Assembly (NCBI RefSeq): GCF_003955735.1
Contig: NZ_CP034464.1
Span: 434,001 to 498,000 of the forward strand
DNA length: 64,000 nucleotides
Direction: 5' to 3'
Source of the DNA: Undibacterium parvum
GTDB lineage: Bacteria; Pseudomonadota; Gammaproteobacteria; Burkholderiales; Burkholderiaceae_D
Of the stretch, positions 18,766 to 28,710 are shown in pieces. The translations under genes and the position numbers were made by a program. The number at the start of each line of letters is the position of its first letter. The stretch's first letter is position 1. The notes under the pieces were generated by a model. That model saw only the letters and a program-made list of their open reading frames with translations. It ran no database searches and was not told the DNA's origin.

Positions 18766-19455
18766 ATGTCGACCCCTAGCATACCTCTGCCCGCATTGAC
18801 ATTACTCAGCCATCCTTTGTGCCCATACGTACAACGTGCGGCAATTTTACTCACCGAAAAAGGAATTCCTTTCGAACGAAAAGACATCGATCTGGCGAAC
18901 AAGCCAAAATGGTTTTTGCAGCTATCACCGCTAGGGAAAACGCCTGTCTTGATGGTGGGCGATGAGGCAATCTTTGAATCCGCTGTGATCTGTGAATACC
19001 TCGATGAAACGCAAAGCCCACGCCTGCATCCTGAGCATCCGCTGCAACGTGCTCGACACCGGGCATGGATGGAATTTGGCTCTACCATCTTGAACAGCAT
19101 AGCGGGTTTCTACAATGCACTGGATGAGAAAACGCTCGCATTGAAGGTCAATGAAATAGCAGAAAGATTCGCTCAAATAGAATTGGCATTAGGCGAGCGA
19201 GGTGGATATTTTTCCGGAGACGATTTTTCGATCGTCGATGCAGTATTCGGGCCACTTTTTCGTTATTTCGACACGTTTGAGTTGATTGATGATTTCCACT
19301 TTTTCGAGCACACGCCAAAAGTGCGCGCCTGGCGCCAACAATTAGCATCGCGTCCGTCAATCCAAGGCGCTGTTAGTGACGACTATCAAGATCTATTAAA
19401 AACATTTTTAGTCGATCGGCAATCCGCCTTATCAAAACGAATGGAAACGCATTAG
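18766..19455 (+). CDS. Glutathione S-transferase family protein (Cys-type)
   Basis: A 229-residue GST. The N-terminal thioredoxin-like domain starts LTLLSHPLCPYVQRAAILL, with a CPY motif (catalytic Cys rather than Ser/Tyr) as in omega- and beta-like enzymes and SspA relatives. The LSPLGKTPVLMVG cis-Pro loop and the ESAVICEYLDE glutathione site follow. The C-terminal helical domain holds FSIVDAVFGPLFRYFD. Catalytic Cys GSTs mostly perform glutathione-dependent reductions. The start ATG 18766 has TGAGGAG seven bases upstream. It is the second gene of the DoxX-GST pair and overlaps nothing downstream. Confidence 0.9.
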   Translation: MSTPSIPLPALTLLSHPLCPYVQRAAILLTEKGIPFERKDIDLANKPKWFLQLSPLGKTPVLMVGDEAIFESAVICEYLDETQSPRLHPEHPLQRARHRAWMEFGSTILNSIAGFYNALDEKTLALKVNEIAERFAQIELALGERGGYFSGDDFSIVDAVFGPLFRYFDTFELIDDFHFFEHTPKVRAWRQQLASRPSIQGAVSDDYQDLLKTFLVDRQSALSKRMETH

Positions 19456-19713
19456 AACTAACTATTAGTAGGGAAATTAAGTATGGTTCTTTTTGGAAAC
19501 GCCGATAAAGACAAGCGCGAGTTCAAACTCGAAGTGCAACAGAAGATTAATTGGATGGGGTGGGAAGATGCAGTAGCATCCGAACTCCCAGAGCCGTAGT
19601 TCGCAGCACGTAGGGAACCAATACTTGCTAGCTAGTATTGGTGTCCGCTTGACCGACCAGAGAGGCAGAGGAAATGCAGCCGCAATGTTGCGAGCATAGA
19701 GCAAGCGTCTTAC
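19456..19713. other. Intergenic with a strong stem-loop
   Basis: Between two convergent genes. A perfect 8-bp stem, CCAATACT and AGTATTGG around TGCTAGCT, spans 19618-19641 and may be a bidirectional transcript end. A 38-codon open frame (start ATG 19483, stop at about 19599) has GGGAAA upstream, but I recognise nothing in it and do not call it. Confidence 0.35.
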
Positions 19714-20232
19714 TTAATGAAGGCATTGAGCTAGTTTAGACAATGTTGCGGGAGCAATGATGCGATGGGCTGGCGTGACGAAGAGCATGTACAGACGGCC
19801 CATGTAGTTGTGTACATGAACCACGGTAGAAACCGAAACCAAGGTGCATCCGGGCTTGTCTTGCTTTGCGACAGAGATCTTCACGTCCAAGTGCTTATCT
19901 GTTTCCCCAAGGATGACTTCGCACTCGTGCAGTTCGAGCACCTTGAAGATGCCCGCCTGATCGCCGATTTGGTAAGCCTGAGAGGGCTTTTGAGAATCGA
20001 TGCTACTCAACTGCCCCATATCTTTGAGCCCCAATCGCACACCGATCTTATTGCGCATGTTCATGAGAGCGTCAATCCAACGCGGGGTACGCGAGAAGAC
20101 ACTCAAATAGAGTTCGAGAGGGCTTCTCGAGTCGGGGGGGAGTTCGACGGAGTAGCAGTCGTAAAAGTAGGCTGTTTTCAAGCTCTCATTGAGTGCGCTA
20201 AATGTCGGTACTTCAGTGGCTTCTATGTTCAT
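19714..20232 (-). CDS. DUF2867 domain-containing protein
   Basis: A 172-residue cytoplasmic protein without signal or membrane segments. The pattern YFYDCYSVELPPDSRSPLEL, then FSRTPRWIDALMNMRNKIG and LGETDKHLDVKISV, matches the DUF2867 family of unknown function. Members are often found alone or fused to NAD(P)-binding epimerase-like domains; here only the DUF2867 part is present, at its usual length. It stands alone, convergent with the GST gene on the left and separated from the glycosyltransferase gene by about 210 bases on the right. No function can be proposed. Confidence 0.8.
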   Translation of the reverse strand: MNIEATEVPTFSALNESLKTAYFYDCYSVELPPDSRSPLELYLSVFSRTPRWIDALMNMRNKIGVRLGLKDMGQLSSIDSQKPSQAYQIGDQAGIFKVLELHECEVILGETDKHLDVKISVAKQDKPGCTLVSVSTVVHVHNYMGRLYMLFVTPAHRIIAPATLSKLAQCLH

Positions 20233-20445
20233 TTTGTGGGGCCTAACGCCGAAATGACGAGAACGCCACGACGGTCATAAATGTAAATGAAATAGTCATT
20301 GGCGATTCTACGCCGATTGACCTCAGGCATATCGCCAGCATTGCAAACAAACACCGCTTGTAAGACCGGAAAAAATTGCCGTACTACTGGATTTTTTCAT
20401 AATGGAAGATCCAATGCATAAATTACAGTCGCATGAAAATCGTTA

Positions 20446-21609
20446 CTATTTTGCAGCTCGCAGACGTTCCATTAATACCTCTACTTGATCAAAATGTGCA
20501 GCCCAAGTAGGTGCGACGAAGTTGAGCATTTTTTTGCATTGGGCCGCTCGTACCGGACTATCCGACTGAGAATAAGCAAGCACTAATTCTGACCAACGCT
20601 TTCCATCCAGAGGATCAACATATTCCGGCACATCGCCAGCTATCTCTCTAAAGGCTGGAAGATCACTCGCAATGACAGGTACGCCTAAACTTAATGCATC
20701 AACCAGAGACATACCATAGTCTTCTGCGAATGAAGGGAGCAACAGGGCTCTTGCGTGTTGGAGCCAGGTCGCCAATTCGGTATCGCTACAAGTTGAATAC
20801 TCAAATACAAAGCCATTTAAAGTCTCGCAACGTTCAAGCAGATCTACTATGTTTTCACAGTTTTCACCTCGTTGCCCAATCACCACCAGACGTGGTGTAT
20901 ATGCGCCAAAGCGCTCTATTAATTGCCGCCAAAGCAGCAGCAATAAAGAATGGTTTTTGCGGGGTTCTATCGTACCCAACACTAAAAAATACGGTACGTC
21001 TATAGGTGCAGTAGCATTAGCTACAGATAACCCTGCTGCAGGCAACAATGCCACCGTCGACGGTGGCATTGGCAGATTATTTTTGCTGGCATACGCAACC
21101 AACTCGACATGCGTCGCGTCAGAGTGGGCAATAACCCCATGCCCCAATGTCAACATCGTCTTAACTCTGTTCTGATGCCGTAGAGACTCACCAGGCCGGC
21201 AATATTCAGGATGGGTAATAGGGATAAGATCGTGCAAAAAAAATACCTGTTTCAAAGCTGAACCTTGTAAGCGCCGAGCGTAGTCCGTTTCCGCTACCCC
21301 GCTGGGTCCGGTATTAAACAAAAATCTTGGCGTAGAAAACGATCGGCCAATACTTTTCATCAAACTACCAACAACCACCCGCCGTATCACTGCATTAACA
21401 TTATCGGCACCCGCCAGTAGTACAGCAATGATTTTTTCTGAATCCGCTATAGACAGTTCTATCCACTGACCGGCAAAGCGCAACAAAACAGTCGAGCGAT
21501 CACCAAAATGCCTAACATACTCCAAGCTGACTCGATCAATCCCTGTAGGTAACCGCTCCTGCATTCTGCAATCAAGCAACCTTGTTACGTCGATTAAATT
21601 TTCACGCAT
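20446..21609 (-). CDS. Glycosyltransferase family 4 (GT-B fold)
   Basis: A 387-residue cytosolic glycosyltransferase. The donor-binding C-terminal Rossmann domain has YFLVLGTIEPRKNHSLLLLL (about residues 207-226), the usual opening of GT4 domain 2, and the ALLLPSFAEDYGMSLVDALS block with the conserved E-x7-E acidic pair near 295-305, followed by LGVPVIASDLPAFREIAGD. The N-terminal part starts NLIDVTRLLDC and includes TGIDRV, as in mannosyl- and rhamnosyltransferases of polysaccharide synthesis. Donor and acceptor are unknown. It stands alone between DUF2867 and a chemoreceptor, not next to other sugar genes, although manC and related genes occur at 60-64 kb. Confidence 0.88.
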   Translation of the reverse strand: MRENLIDVTRLLDCRMQERLPTGIDRVSLEYVRHFGDRSTVLLRFAGQWIELSIADSEKIIAVLLAGADNVNAVIRRVVVGSLMKSIGRSFSTPRFLFNTGPSGVAETDYARRLQGSALKQVFFLHDLIPITHPEYCRPGESLRHQNRVKTMLTLGHGVIAHSDATHVELVAYASKNNLPMPPSTVALLPAAGLSVANATAPIDVPYFLVLGTIEPRKNHSLLLLLWRQLIERFGAYTPRLVVIGQRGENCENIVDLLERCETLNGFVFEYSTCSDTELATWLQHARALLLPSFAEDYGMSLVDALSLGVPVIASDLPAFREIAGDVPEYVDPLDGKRWSELVLAYSQSDSPVRAAQCKKMLNFVAPTWAAHFDQVEVLMERLRAAK

Positions 21610-21879
21610 ATAGAACTCGATCGGTTATAAAAATACCATTTAATCGCACAACCAATATTTGCAATTTGGAGTACCACGGTCACCACTGTATTAGAGAATT
21701 TTTGTATTTCTGTTGCAGACGCATTTGATAAAAACAGCACATCTTTGTTCTGAACAGGGCGGTTTTGCGTCAAGAATAAAATTGCATAAAGGGCATTAAC
21801 GTCAGAAAGTATCGTTGTACAGTGCTGTACGGATTTAACTTCGACAAACGGCCTACATATCATCGCATGCGAGTTAGCC

Positions 21880-23907
21880 TTACTCCCAGCCGTCGCCTGT
21901 CGGTGCCGGAGAGTCAAACGCGAGTGCGCCTCTAGCATTGGACAGCTGCTTCCTGGCTGGAGCTACCTTGGGTGCGTGTGGAGTCTGTTCTCCCAACTTA
22001 AATACGCTCACCACTTCGGCAAGGTAGCCCGCTTGGTCTCGCAGGCTTTCCGCGGCGGCAGCCGCCTCCTCTACCAGCGCTGCATTTCTCTGTGTCACGC
22101 CATCCATCTGTGCGAGCGCCCGGTTGACTTGACCAATGCCCTCGCTCTGCTCTGTGATGGCATCGCTGATATCACCGATAAGGTTAGTGACGCCGCTCAC
22201 GCTGTCGACCACTTGCCGCATGGTAGCGCCAGCTTCATCGACGAGCTTGCTGCCAACCGCTACCTTACCCACCGAATCGTCGATCAACAACTTAATTTCT
22301 TTGGCTGCCGCCGCGCTACGCTGGGCCAGGCTGCGCACCTCCGAGGCGACAACGGCAAAGCCCCGTCCCTGCTCACCGGCGCGGGCCGCCTCGACGGCAG
22401 CATTCAGGGCCAGGATATTCGTCTGAAAGGCGATGCCATCAATGACGCTGATGATATCGACGATCTTATTCGACGATTTGTTGATCGAGATCATCGTCTC
22501 GATTACATTGTCGACCACGGCACCGCTTTTTTGCGCCACCTCCGATGCCGAGGAAGCTAACTGATTTGCCAAGCGTGCATGGCCGGCGTTTTCCCTGACG
22601 GAGCCGGTCAGCTCTTCCAAGGTGGCAGCCGTTTCTTCGAGCGAACTGGCCTGCTGCTCCGTGCGTACCGACAGGTCGTAATTGCCTTGCGCGATCTCGG
22701 CGCTGGCGAGCGCCACATTATCAGCACTGGCCTGCACCCGAAGTAACACGGTATGTATATTTCCCACGAACTGATTGAAGCCCTTGCCGATGACAGCCAG
22801 CTCGTCCGAGCCTTTGACTTCCAACTTAACCCGCAAGTCGGCATCGCCGCTGGATAATTCCGTCATCGCTGCGCCCAAGACGCGAAGGGGACGGGTTAGT
22901 CGTCGCACGATGGCGATCAGTATGCTGGCCGTTACGGCTGCGCACAGCAGGGCGACGACCAGCGTATAGATCATCAGCTCACGCGCCGATGCGGTGGCCA
23001 CGCTTTTCGGAAAACTCAGTTTAATGCTCCACGGTGCGATGTCCGCGTGAATTTGCAGAGGCTGCAGCAGATGGATATAACCTCGCGCATCTTCATACTC
23101 ATAGGGCTGGCCTTGGCGTATGCGCTGAAGGCCAGCTGCCGGCACGTCGTCGGCCTGCTTGCCCAGTCGTTCGGCGGCAGGATTACTCGCATACAAACCT
23201 CCGTTCGAAATCAAGGTCAGCTTGCCACCACTGATCACCTTCAGCCCATCGAGGATTTCCGCTAGGTGCGTGAGCATGAAGTCGGCGCTGGCCGTGCCCT
23301 GGAATTTGCCATCGATCATGATCGGCGCAACGAGCGAAGCCATCAGCACGCTCTTGCCATCGATAGGATACGCATACGGTTCAGTGAAGAAAACCTTACC
23401 ACTTTTCTTCGGAATGTCGTACCAGTCGTTGGCGCCGGCCGCCACGTCGAAGACGATGGGTTCGACATGTAGACTGCCATCACCAGCGCGCGTCCAGTAG
23501 GGCATAAAGCGACCGCTGGCGTCATAGAAGGGCCCCTGATTGGCATACTGCGCATCCTTGTCATCGAGCGCGTTCGGCTCCCACGTCACGGCGCCCCCTA
23601 TCAGATCGTCCGAACTGATCAGAGTGGCCTTAGTCATTTCGTTGATCTGCTCGCGTTGCAAGGGCAGACTGGCGCTCTTCGTGCCGCGCATCGCGCCAGC
23701 CAGGCTGATCACGCTAGACAGGTTGGCGCCGATGCGGGCCTGCAGTACACCCGATATTTCGCGCGTTGAGGTACGCACCAATTCCAGTGCGGCCGCCTCG
23801 GCGCTGGCGGTACTTTTGTAGCCGGTCACAGCCGCGGTGAGACCTAGACTCAGGACCGCCAGCACAGTGGCCGCCAGGCAGATTCTGCTGTTCAGTGAAA
23901 GTTGCAC
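21880..23907 (-). CDS. Methyl-accepting chemotaxis protein with dCache sensor
   Basis: A 675-residue transmembrane chemoreceptor. An N-terminal helix (about 10-30) and a second helix near 310-330 flank a periplasmic domain of about 280 residues with the dCache signature ([10 protein letters not shown], a [15 protein letters not shown] block, [18 protein letters not shown] and [13 protein letters not shown]), which usually binds amino acids or organic acids. HAMP (about 333-385) and the signalling domain follow, with the invariant hairpin tip near [20 protein letters not shown]. The start is GTG at 23907, with AAGGAAG eight bases upstream. The C-terminal tail lacks a clear CheR-binding pentapeptide, ending GDGWE. 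The ligand is unknown. Confidence 0.93.
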   Translation of the reverse strand: MQLSLNSRICLAATVLAVLSLGLTAAVTGYKSTASAEAAALELVRTSTREISGVLQARIGANLSSVISLAGAMRGTKSASLPLQREQINEMTKATLISSDDLIGGAVTWEPNALDDKDAQYANQGPFYDASGRFMPYWTRAGDGSLHVEPIVFDVAAGANDWYDIPKKSGKVFFTEPYAYPIDGKSVLMASLVAPIMIDGKFQGTASADFMLTHLAEILDGLKVISGGKLTLISNGGLYASNPAAERLGKQADDVPAAGLQRIRQGQPYEYEDARGYIHLLQPLQIHADIAPWSIKLSFPKSVATASARELMIYTLVVALLCAAVTASILIAIVRRLTRPLRVLGAAMTELSSGDADLRVKLEVKGSDELAVIGKGFNQFVGNIHTVLLRVQASADNVALASAEIAQGNYDLSVRTEQQASSLEETAATLEELTGSVRENAGHARLANQLASSASEVAQKSGAVVDNVIETMISINKSSNKIVDIISVIDGIAFQTNILALNAAVEAARAGEQGRGFAVVASEVRSLAQRSAAAAKEIKLLIDDSVGKVAVGSKLVDEAGATMRQVVDSVSGVTNLIGDISDAITEQSEGIGQVNRALAQMDGVTQRNAALVEEAAAAAESLRDQAGYLAEVVSVFKLGEQTPHAPKVAPARKQLSNARGALAFDSPAPTGDGWE

Positions 23908-23956
23908 TTTGTCTTCCTTGTGGAGATTAAACGTATTCGGGTGCCAAACAGTAGGC

Positions 23957-24847
23957 TCAGAATGTCTTCGTTAAGGCGCACACCCAGGTGGCTGCTGCTG
24001 GATTTGAACTTTCAATAGCGCCGGCTCGATTCGGAATGCCCAGCGTGTAATGGTCGTAGACATCGGTTGCTGCCCAGGCGCGGGTCCAAGCAGCGCTGAC
24101 GTTCCAGCCGTCATTGAACGCGCGGCTCACGCCCAGCTTTGCATCACGCCAATTCCAGATTGCGTTGCCTGTACCTGCCACTCGACCATTACCGGCATGC
24201 AGATTCAAGGTGTAGCCACCTCCCATATCGAGGTTCGCACCCAAGTCAAGGTAGCCCGTGCCTCGCGCATTGGTAACGCCAAAAAAATCGCGCGTCACCG
24301 TGTGGTTATATTTGGCGTAGGCTACCCCATAGGTCAGCCCCAACGACAGCTCGCCATAATCGTATTTAGTACCGGTGGCGCGATACTCAGCGCCGGGATA
24401 TTTGTAGTAGTAGCCAAGGATACTGTAACCGAAACCGCCCGCTGCGCCGCCGTAGCCTCCGTACAGGTCCCACTCGACGGTAGCATCCTCGATATAACGG
24501 TCACTCACGGTGGAAACCCAGGTGCCCAGAGACCAGCCATTAGGGTGGACATAGTCGACTCCCACTTGCAGGGCTGGTTCGCCCCAAGTCTGGCGAAATC
24601 CGCGCGACACATATTGCGAAATGACTGAGGCATTAGCGGTGATAGCGGAGGCGACGGGTTCCGTCGTTTCCGCGTGCGCGCACAGCGCACCCAGAACCCA
24701 CACGACACAACAAGCTGCTCCTCCAACTGGCGTAATGAAACGCTGCGGAACGCACAAACTCATTAATTTCTTGCTGCTTTTAGTCCTGAACAAGTACGGC
24801 CCTGCAGCCTCCTCCCCAACGTTCCTGTCCCCAATACCTCCAACCAT
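23957..24847 (-). CDS. TorF-family putative outer-membrane porin
   Basis: A 296-residue beta-barrel protein. The mature part has the family opening [20 protein letters not shown] and alternating aromatic strands such as [11 protein letters not shown] and [20 protein letters not shown] repeats, ending with a C-terminal aromatic residue ([10 protein letters not shown]), the outer-membrane assembly signal. This matches the TIGR02001/TorF group of putative porins. ATG 24847 has GGGAG eight bases upstream and is chosen, although it gives a long positively charged leader; Met29 (24763) would give a more normal signal peptide ending AHA. The promoter region holds palindrome site 2. Its neighbour upstream is the LAL regulator gene, a possible controller. 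Confidence 0.82.
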   Translation of the reverse strand: MVGGIGDRNVGEEAAGPYLFRTKSSKKLMSLCVPQRFITPVGGAACCVVWVLGALCAHAETTEPVASAITANASVISQYVSRGFRQTWGEPALQVGVDYVHPNGWSLGTWVSTVSDRYIEDATVEWDLYGGYGGAAGGFGYSILGYYYKYPGAEYRATGTKYDYGELSLGLTYGVAYAKYNHTVTRDFFGVTNARGTGYLDLGANLDMGGGYTLNLHAGNGRVAGTGNAIWNWRDAKLGVSRAFNDGWNVSAAWTRAWAATDVYDHYTLGIPNRAGAIESSNPAAATWVCALTKTF

Positions 24848-24913
24848 TTTTGAACTCCCAGTTCGAATATCAGCAATCTTATCGCTAACATTTTTTATTT
24901 TTTCATTAGGGAG

Positions 24914-24957
24914 AGCTTATGCAAAACGTCATTTTTTGTAACCATACTAAAGTATGG
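24914..24957 (-). promoter_or_regulatory. Palindromic promoter module, site 2
   Basis: On the minus strand CCATACTTTAGTATGG (24957 to 24942) is a perfect palindrome whose two arms both differ from site 1 in a compensating way (G/C to A/T), which argues for selection on symmetry. It runs into GTTACA (-35-like, 24942-24937), then a 17-base spacer and TAAGCT (24919-24914), a weak -10. The porin gene begins at 24847. A weak -10 with an activator-position site fits a promoter that needs activation. Confidence 0.6.
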
Positions 24958-25673
24958 ATTTTGGTGACAATTCAGCAGCAATGAGCCGGTCGTATTTGGT
25001 TGCCAGAAAAGGCACGTTACAATACATCTAACATTCCATGACCTTGTTTGCCCAGTGTTTCCAGGCAAGACTGAATAACGCAGAAATCTTAGGCACCGTC
25101 GAGTGTGCGAAAGCAGGCAGATAATTTTTATTTTACTTTTGGAATATGAACTGCGCGCTAAGCCTAGATATTGTAAATCGACCGGTGGGTTCATGGATAA
25201 AGAGAAGCATCGGCATATTTTCGTAAGCGCCGCTGCAAACTAAGTGTAATAGATTGCTTGCTGGGCATACGTTTTCCAATACCCGTCGCCACTTCAGGAA
25301 TGCCTCCGTTACTGCCACTCAATAGGGGTTCGCAGACAGCCTCAAAGCAAGAAATAGTGACATTGGAAAGTGTTTTTCCGTTTTCGTGCAGTGTCGCAGA
25401 CGGTATTGGCTAAGATTAAAAAGTAACCCACGCGTTGAGAGTTAATCGAATCATGAAGTCTTCGCGCACCAAAGACTCAATCGCTTTTAAACGTGCAAAC
25501 AGCGAAAGAATCAGGACATCACTCTCGCAATATTCGAGTGTAGAAAGGTCGGGAATTGGTTATTTTTAGGCGATGGCTCGAAGCATGAAATGGCCTTAAA
25601 CAGTTCACAACAGCTTTCATTACGCTACTTATACTGAAGTGTTACGGTTTTCACTCCATTCGCAACGCGCTGG
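24958..25673. other. Intergenic downstream of the LAL regulator
   Basis: About 700 bases with no supported gene. On the minus strand near 25556-25428 a 45-codon frame (SDVLILSLFARLKAIES inside it) without start or ribosome site looks like a protein relic, but I cannot name it. A 61-codon frame at 25133-25318 is not convincing. Confidence 0.35.
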
Positions 25674-28286
25674 CTACAACAATTTCAATTCCAGTGCACG
25701 TGCAACGGCTTCAGTGCGCCTCTGTACATCCAGTTTGGCAAAGATATTCTGGTTGTGCCACTTCACAGTGCTAAGAGACAGAAATAGGCGTTCACTGATT
25801 TTTTGGTTGGAATTTCCATCCTGAATTAGTCGCAATATCTCCAACTCCCGCTGACTAAAGACTTCTGGTGGCAAATGAGACAATGTGGCAACGGTGACTC
25901 GTTTTTCGTCAGCCATTTGCGTACCAAATGCGGCTAGCAATTGTGAGACGTAAGTCGACATTCCTGTTTTATACTGCAATTTGGTCAGCAGTGTTTTCAT
26001 GGGCACACCCTCATCCAGAAAGAGTCGAATAGATCCTTGTGGCTCGGCTTGAGTCACTACCTCGCTCAACACCTGCACGGCTACATCTACGTCTCCTACG
26101 GCTTGGTGAACCATAGCCTGTACCACCCTTGCCTTGAGTGCTTCTTGCGCGAGCCCCTGTGCTTCCATTCCACTCCGATGACTTTCGACGACACGCAACG
26201 CCTCGAAGCCCTTGTACTGAGCCAATAACGTTCTGGCCAGGCCTATGGGTAGCTGAAACTGGTTAGAAAAATAAGCCGCCTCCTTGATCTCACCACGACG
26301 CAACAAATGCAACACATGCAATTCCGCGGCTTCTTGCATACGCCCTGCCAATTGTCCGGTTTTTGCCGTCACATTGGTTCTGGCCAACAGGGTCTCAGAC
26401 TCAGTGTGTTTATCTCGCGCCAACATCAGGCGAACAAGCAATACGTCAGCACCTACCTCTGATTCACTTTTCACTCTCGCGACAAGCTCACTACACACTA
26501 GAGCATGAGACTCCGCTTGATCCAGCTCATTCCAATCATAATAAATTTTGGCTAGGCCAAGATGTGCTTCATACCCCAGCGAATGCGTTGGATCGGCAAT
26601 CATTTGGATGACATCTCGGTAGGTCGCAGCCGCTAGGTGAAGTTTGAAATTAGTCGCATGTATGCCAGCCAACGCGGTTGAAGCGACCGCAGAGAACATC
26701 AGATTTCCGGAAGATCGAACAGCATCTATGACTTGTAAAAATGCCTCACTAGCCTCGACTCGTTTACCTCGAAACATTTGTGCCACACCTAGAGCGCACT
26801 GCGCCGCGGTGCGAGCGGGGCGACTATCTTGATTTAATAACTCAAGCGCGCGGCTCGCATGTGTATAAATGGAATCAGCCTCGTTTCTATACACCGCCAA
26901 CCAGGCCCAAAGCACAGCTATTTGACCATTAATCTCCATCGCTGACATGTCTTGCGGTGCAAGGCGCATGGCCGCTTCAGCGCACAACAACTTTTCCTCT
27001 ATCTGACGGGGGTGGCCGCCAAATAACAAGGACCAGGAAAATGCTACCCATAAATAGGGGTAGGTGTTCAGAACGGCATGCGGCTGTAATGACAGCCACT
27101 GTATGATAGGCGCGGTCTCTCCACGAAAGTACAACGGCATGCCATTTCCTTCGATCAGCCGTATTGATCTCGGAATATCCTTTGCCGAGGTCGCTTGATG
27201 AAAAGCCTCAACCTCCAAACCATTGACCTCGTACCACTGGCTGGCACGTAAGTGAAGTGGCTCAACTGGCTCGTTTTGCCCCAGGCGTTGACGCAATAGC
27301 TCGGAAAATAAATGGTGATACCGATACCATTGTCTTTCTGCATCTAATGGCACGATAAAGAGATTGGCATCGTCAAGCTGATTAAGGATTTGTTGCCCGC
27401 TGTGGCTTTGTAAAACGGCATCGCACAAGGGGCCGCACAAGCGATCAAGTACCGAAGTGCGAAGCAGAAAGGACTGGACCGCTGGGGACTGTTGGTTCAA
27501 AACCTCCTCTATCAGGTAGTCTTGTACGAAGCGGTGGCTACCTGTAAAAGATGCAATAAACGTTTCTGGATTTTTGTGCCGATGCAGCGAGATGGCAGCC
27601 AACTTTAACCCCGCAATCCAGCCCTCCGTGCGTGCTTCAAGCGCGCGCACCTGGGGCGAAGATAGACCAAGATTTAGGCCTTGATTGAAAAACTCGGCTG
27701 CTTCGTCCAAGGCAAAGCGCAAGTCCTCCTGACGAATCTCTGTTATTTGATCCTCCAATCTCAGTCGCCCCAGCAATATTTCTGGCTCTTCGCGGCTGGC
27801 GATGACCAAATGCAACTGTGCCGGCATATGGGCTATCAAAAATGTCAGGGCTTCATTAACAGGAATACTGGCAGAAAGATGGTAGTCGTCCAGAATAAGT
27901 ACCAGCTTGCCAGGAATTATCGAAAGTTGGTTTAACAATGATGTCAGAACTATCTCTGCCGTGGCAGGCGGGGAGGCGCGCAACATCGCCGAAATACCAT
28001 CACCAACAGTCTGCGAGATCGTTTGTAATGAGGCGACCAAATACTCCAAAAATAGGCTCAGGTCGCGGTCATCTTCATCAAGCGATAACCAAGCGCTTGG
28101 ATAAGGGCAATCGTTAGCCCACTCGCTGATCAGAGTGGATTTTCCAAAGCCTGCAGACGCACATACCAGCGTCAACTTACGTGTTACGCCATCATGCAGC
28201 CGCTTGATCAATAAAGGACGAGAGACGGCGTGGGCCGGCGGCAGCGGTGCAAAGAATTTGGTGGCCAGCAAGGTTGTCAAGATCAT
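25674..28286 (-). CDS. LAL-type (MalT-like) ATP-binding LuxR-family regulator
   Basis: An 870-residue signal-transduction ATPase of the STAND class. The N-terminal KFFAPLPPAHAV region and Walker A (ASAGFGKST, about residues 43-51) open the NTPase; KLVLILDDYHL near 130 is Walker B. An AAA/winged-helix region, then about 350 residues of TPR-like helical repeats, sense an inducer. The C-terminal LuxR helix-turn-helix (about 805-868) ends STVKWHNQNIFAKLDVQRRT. Normal length for the family. Such proteins are transcription activators that bind palindromes just upstream of -35 after ATP and ligand binding. Relics of the 3' end of similar genes occur at 31.3 and 32.4 kb, each just upstream of palindrome sites, so this protein is my leading candidate for the factor that reads those sites. 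Confidence 0.92.
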   Translation of the reverse strand: MILTTLLATKFFAPLPPAHAVSRPLLIKRLHDGVTRKLTLVCASAGFGKSTLISEWANDCPYPSAWLSLDEDDRDLSLFLEYLVASLQTISQTVGDGISAMLRASPPATAEIVLTSLLNQLSIIPGKLVLILDDYHLSASIPVNEALTFLIAHMPAQLHLVIASREEPEILLGRLRLEDQITEIRQEDLRFALDEAAEFFNQGLNLGLSSPQVRALEARTEGWIAGLKLAAISLHRHKNPETFIASFTGSHRFVQDYLIEEVLNQQSPAVQSFLLRTSVLDRLCGPLCDAVLQSHSGQQILNQLDDANLFIVPLDAERQWYRYHHLFSELLRQRLGQNEPVEPLHLRASQWYEVNGLEVEAFHQATSAKDIPRSIRLIEGNGMPLYFRGETAPIIQWLSLQPHAVLNTYPYLWVAFSWSLLFGGHPRQIEEKLLCAEAAMRLAPQDMSAMEINGQIAVLWAWLAVYRNEADSIYTHASRALELLNQDSRPARTAAQCALGVAQMFRGKRVEASEAFLQVIDAVRSSGNLMFSAVASTALAGIHATNFKLHLAAATYRDVIQMIADPTHSLGYEAHLGLAKIYYDWNELDQAESHALVCSELVARVKSESEVGADVLLVRLMLARDKHTESETLLARTNVTAKTGQLAGRMQEAAELHVLHLLRRGEIKEAAYFSNQFQLPIGLARTLLAQYKGFEALRVVESHRSGMEAQGLAQEALKARVVQAMVHQAVGDVDVAVQVLSEVVTQAEPQGSIRLFLDEGVPMKTLLTKLQYKTGMSTYVSQLLAAFGTQMADEKRVTVATLSHLPPEVFSQRELEILRLIQDGNSNQKISERLFLSLSTVKWHNQNIFAKLDVQRRTEAVARALELKLL

Positions 28287-28563
28287 TCGACTATCCTAGC
28301 ACAAAGTAAAAAAGTTCTGTCGCATTAACGGAAGCCTCCATAGCACTGGTGTAGATTTTGGCGTTTTGAAACTGGTAAGTTGAAATGCAAAGACTAAACG
28401 GTTGCGTTTTCCAATAAGAGTGATTTTGTTTGTATTCATTGATATGCTACGTTCGCAATAAGTTATCGACAGATTGAACAAATGACGGTAGGGCGAGAGG
28501 CCTTTGTCATCACTACTCCATCAACCGTTGGTCTATACGGTTTCTGCCAATACGGGCTGGTAG

Positions 28564-28675
28564 TCAGAGAGAGCGCGTCTCTTGGCTCACGAGGACGGAA
28601 GCCTTACCCGCGGAAGCGTCACATTTAACAATGTAGGCGTAGCCCGCCTTCACCGACTGAGGTGGCCGCATATTC
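28564..28675 (-). pseudogene. C-terminal fragment of duplicated lipoprotein gene
   Basis: This 112-base stretch encodes a frame with SVKAGYAYIVKCDASAGKAS and ends TGA at 28564-28566. It is nearly identical in protein sequence to the last 35 residues of the intact lipoprotein gene at 31419-31856, with mostly synonymous changes. The N-terminal part of the same copy lies 1.8 kb away at 30479-30713, and the chemoreceptor gene at 28711-30282 lies between. About 85 bases of the middle are missing. Confidence 0.8.
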
Positions 28676-28710
28676 AGCAACTTATCTTGCGGCATATTTT
28701 TTAGCTTATT

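Noticed and set aside
19483..19599. 38-codon frame following the GST gene
   Set aside because: A GGGAAA lies upstream but no further evidence exists; kept only as a note in the intergenic entry.
21594..21938. 114-codon minus-strand frame between the glycosyltransferase and chemoreceptor genes
   Set aside because: It starts inside the end of the chemoreceptor gene in another frame and has no ribosome site. The hydrophobic part in the gap (about 21610-21760) could be a relic, but nothing supports a gene.
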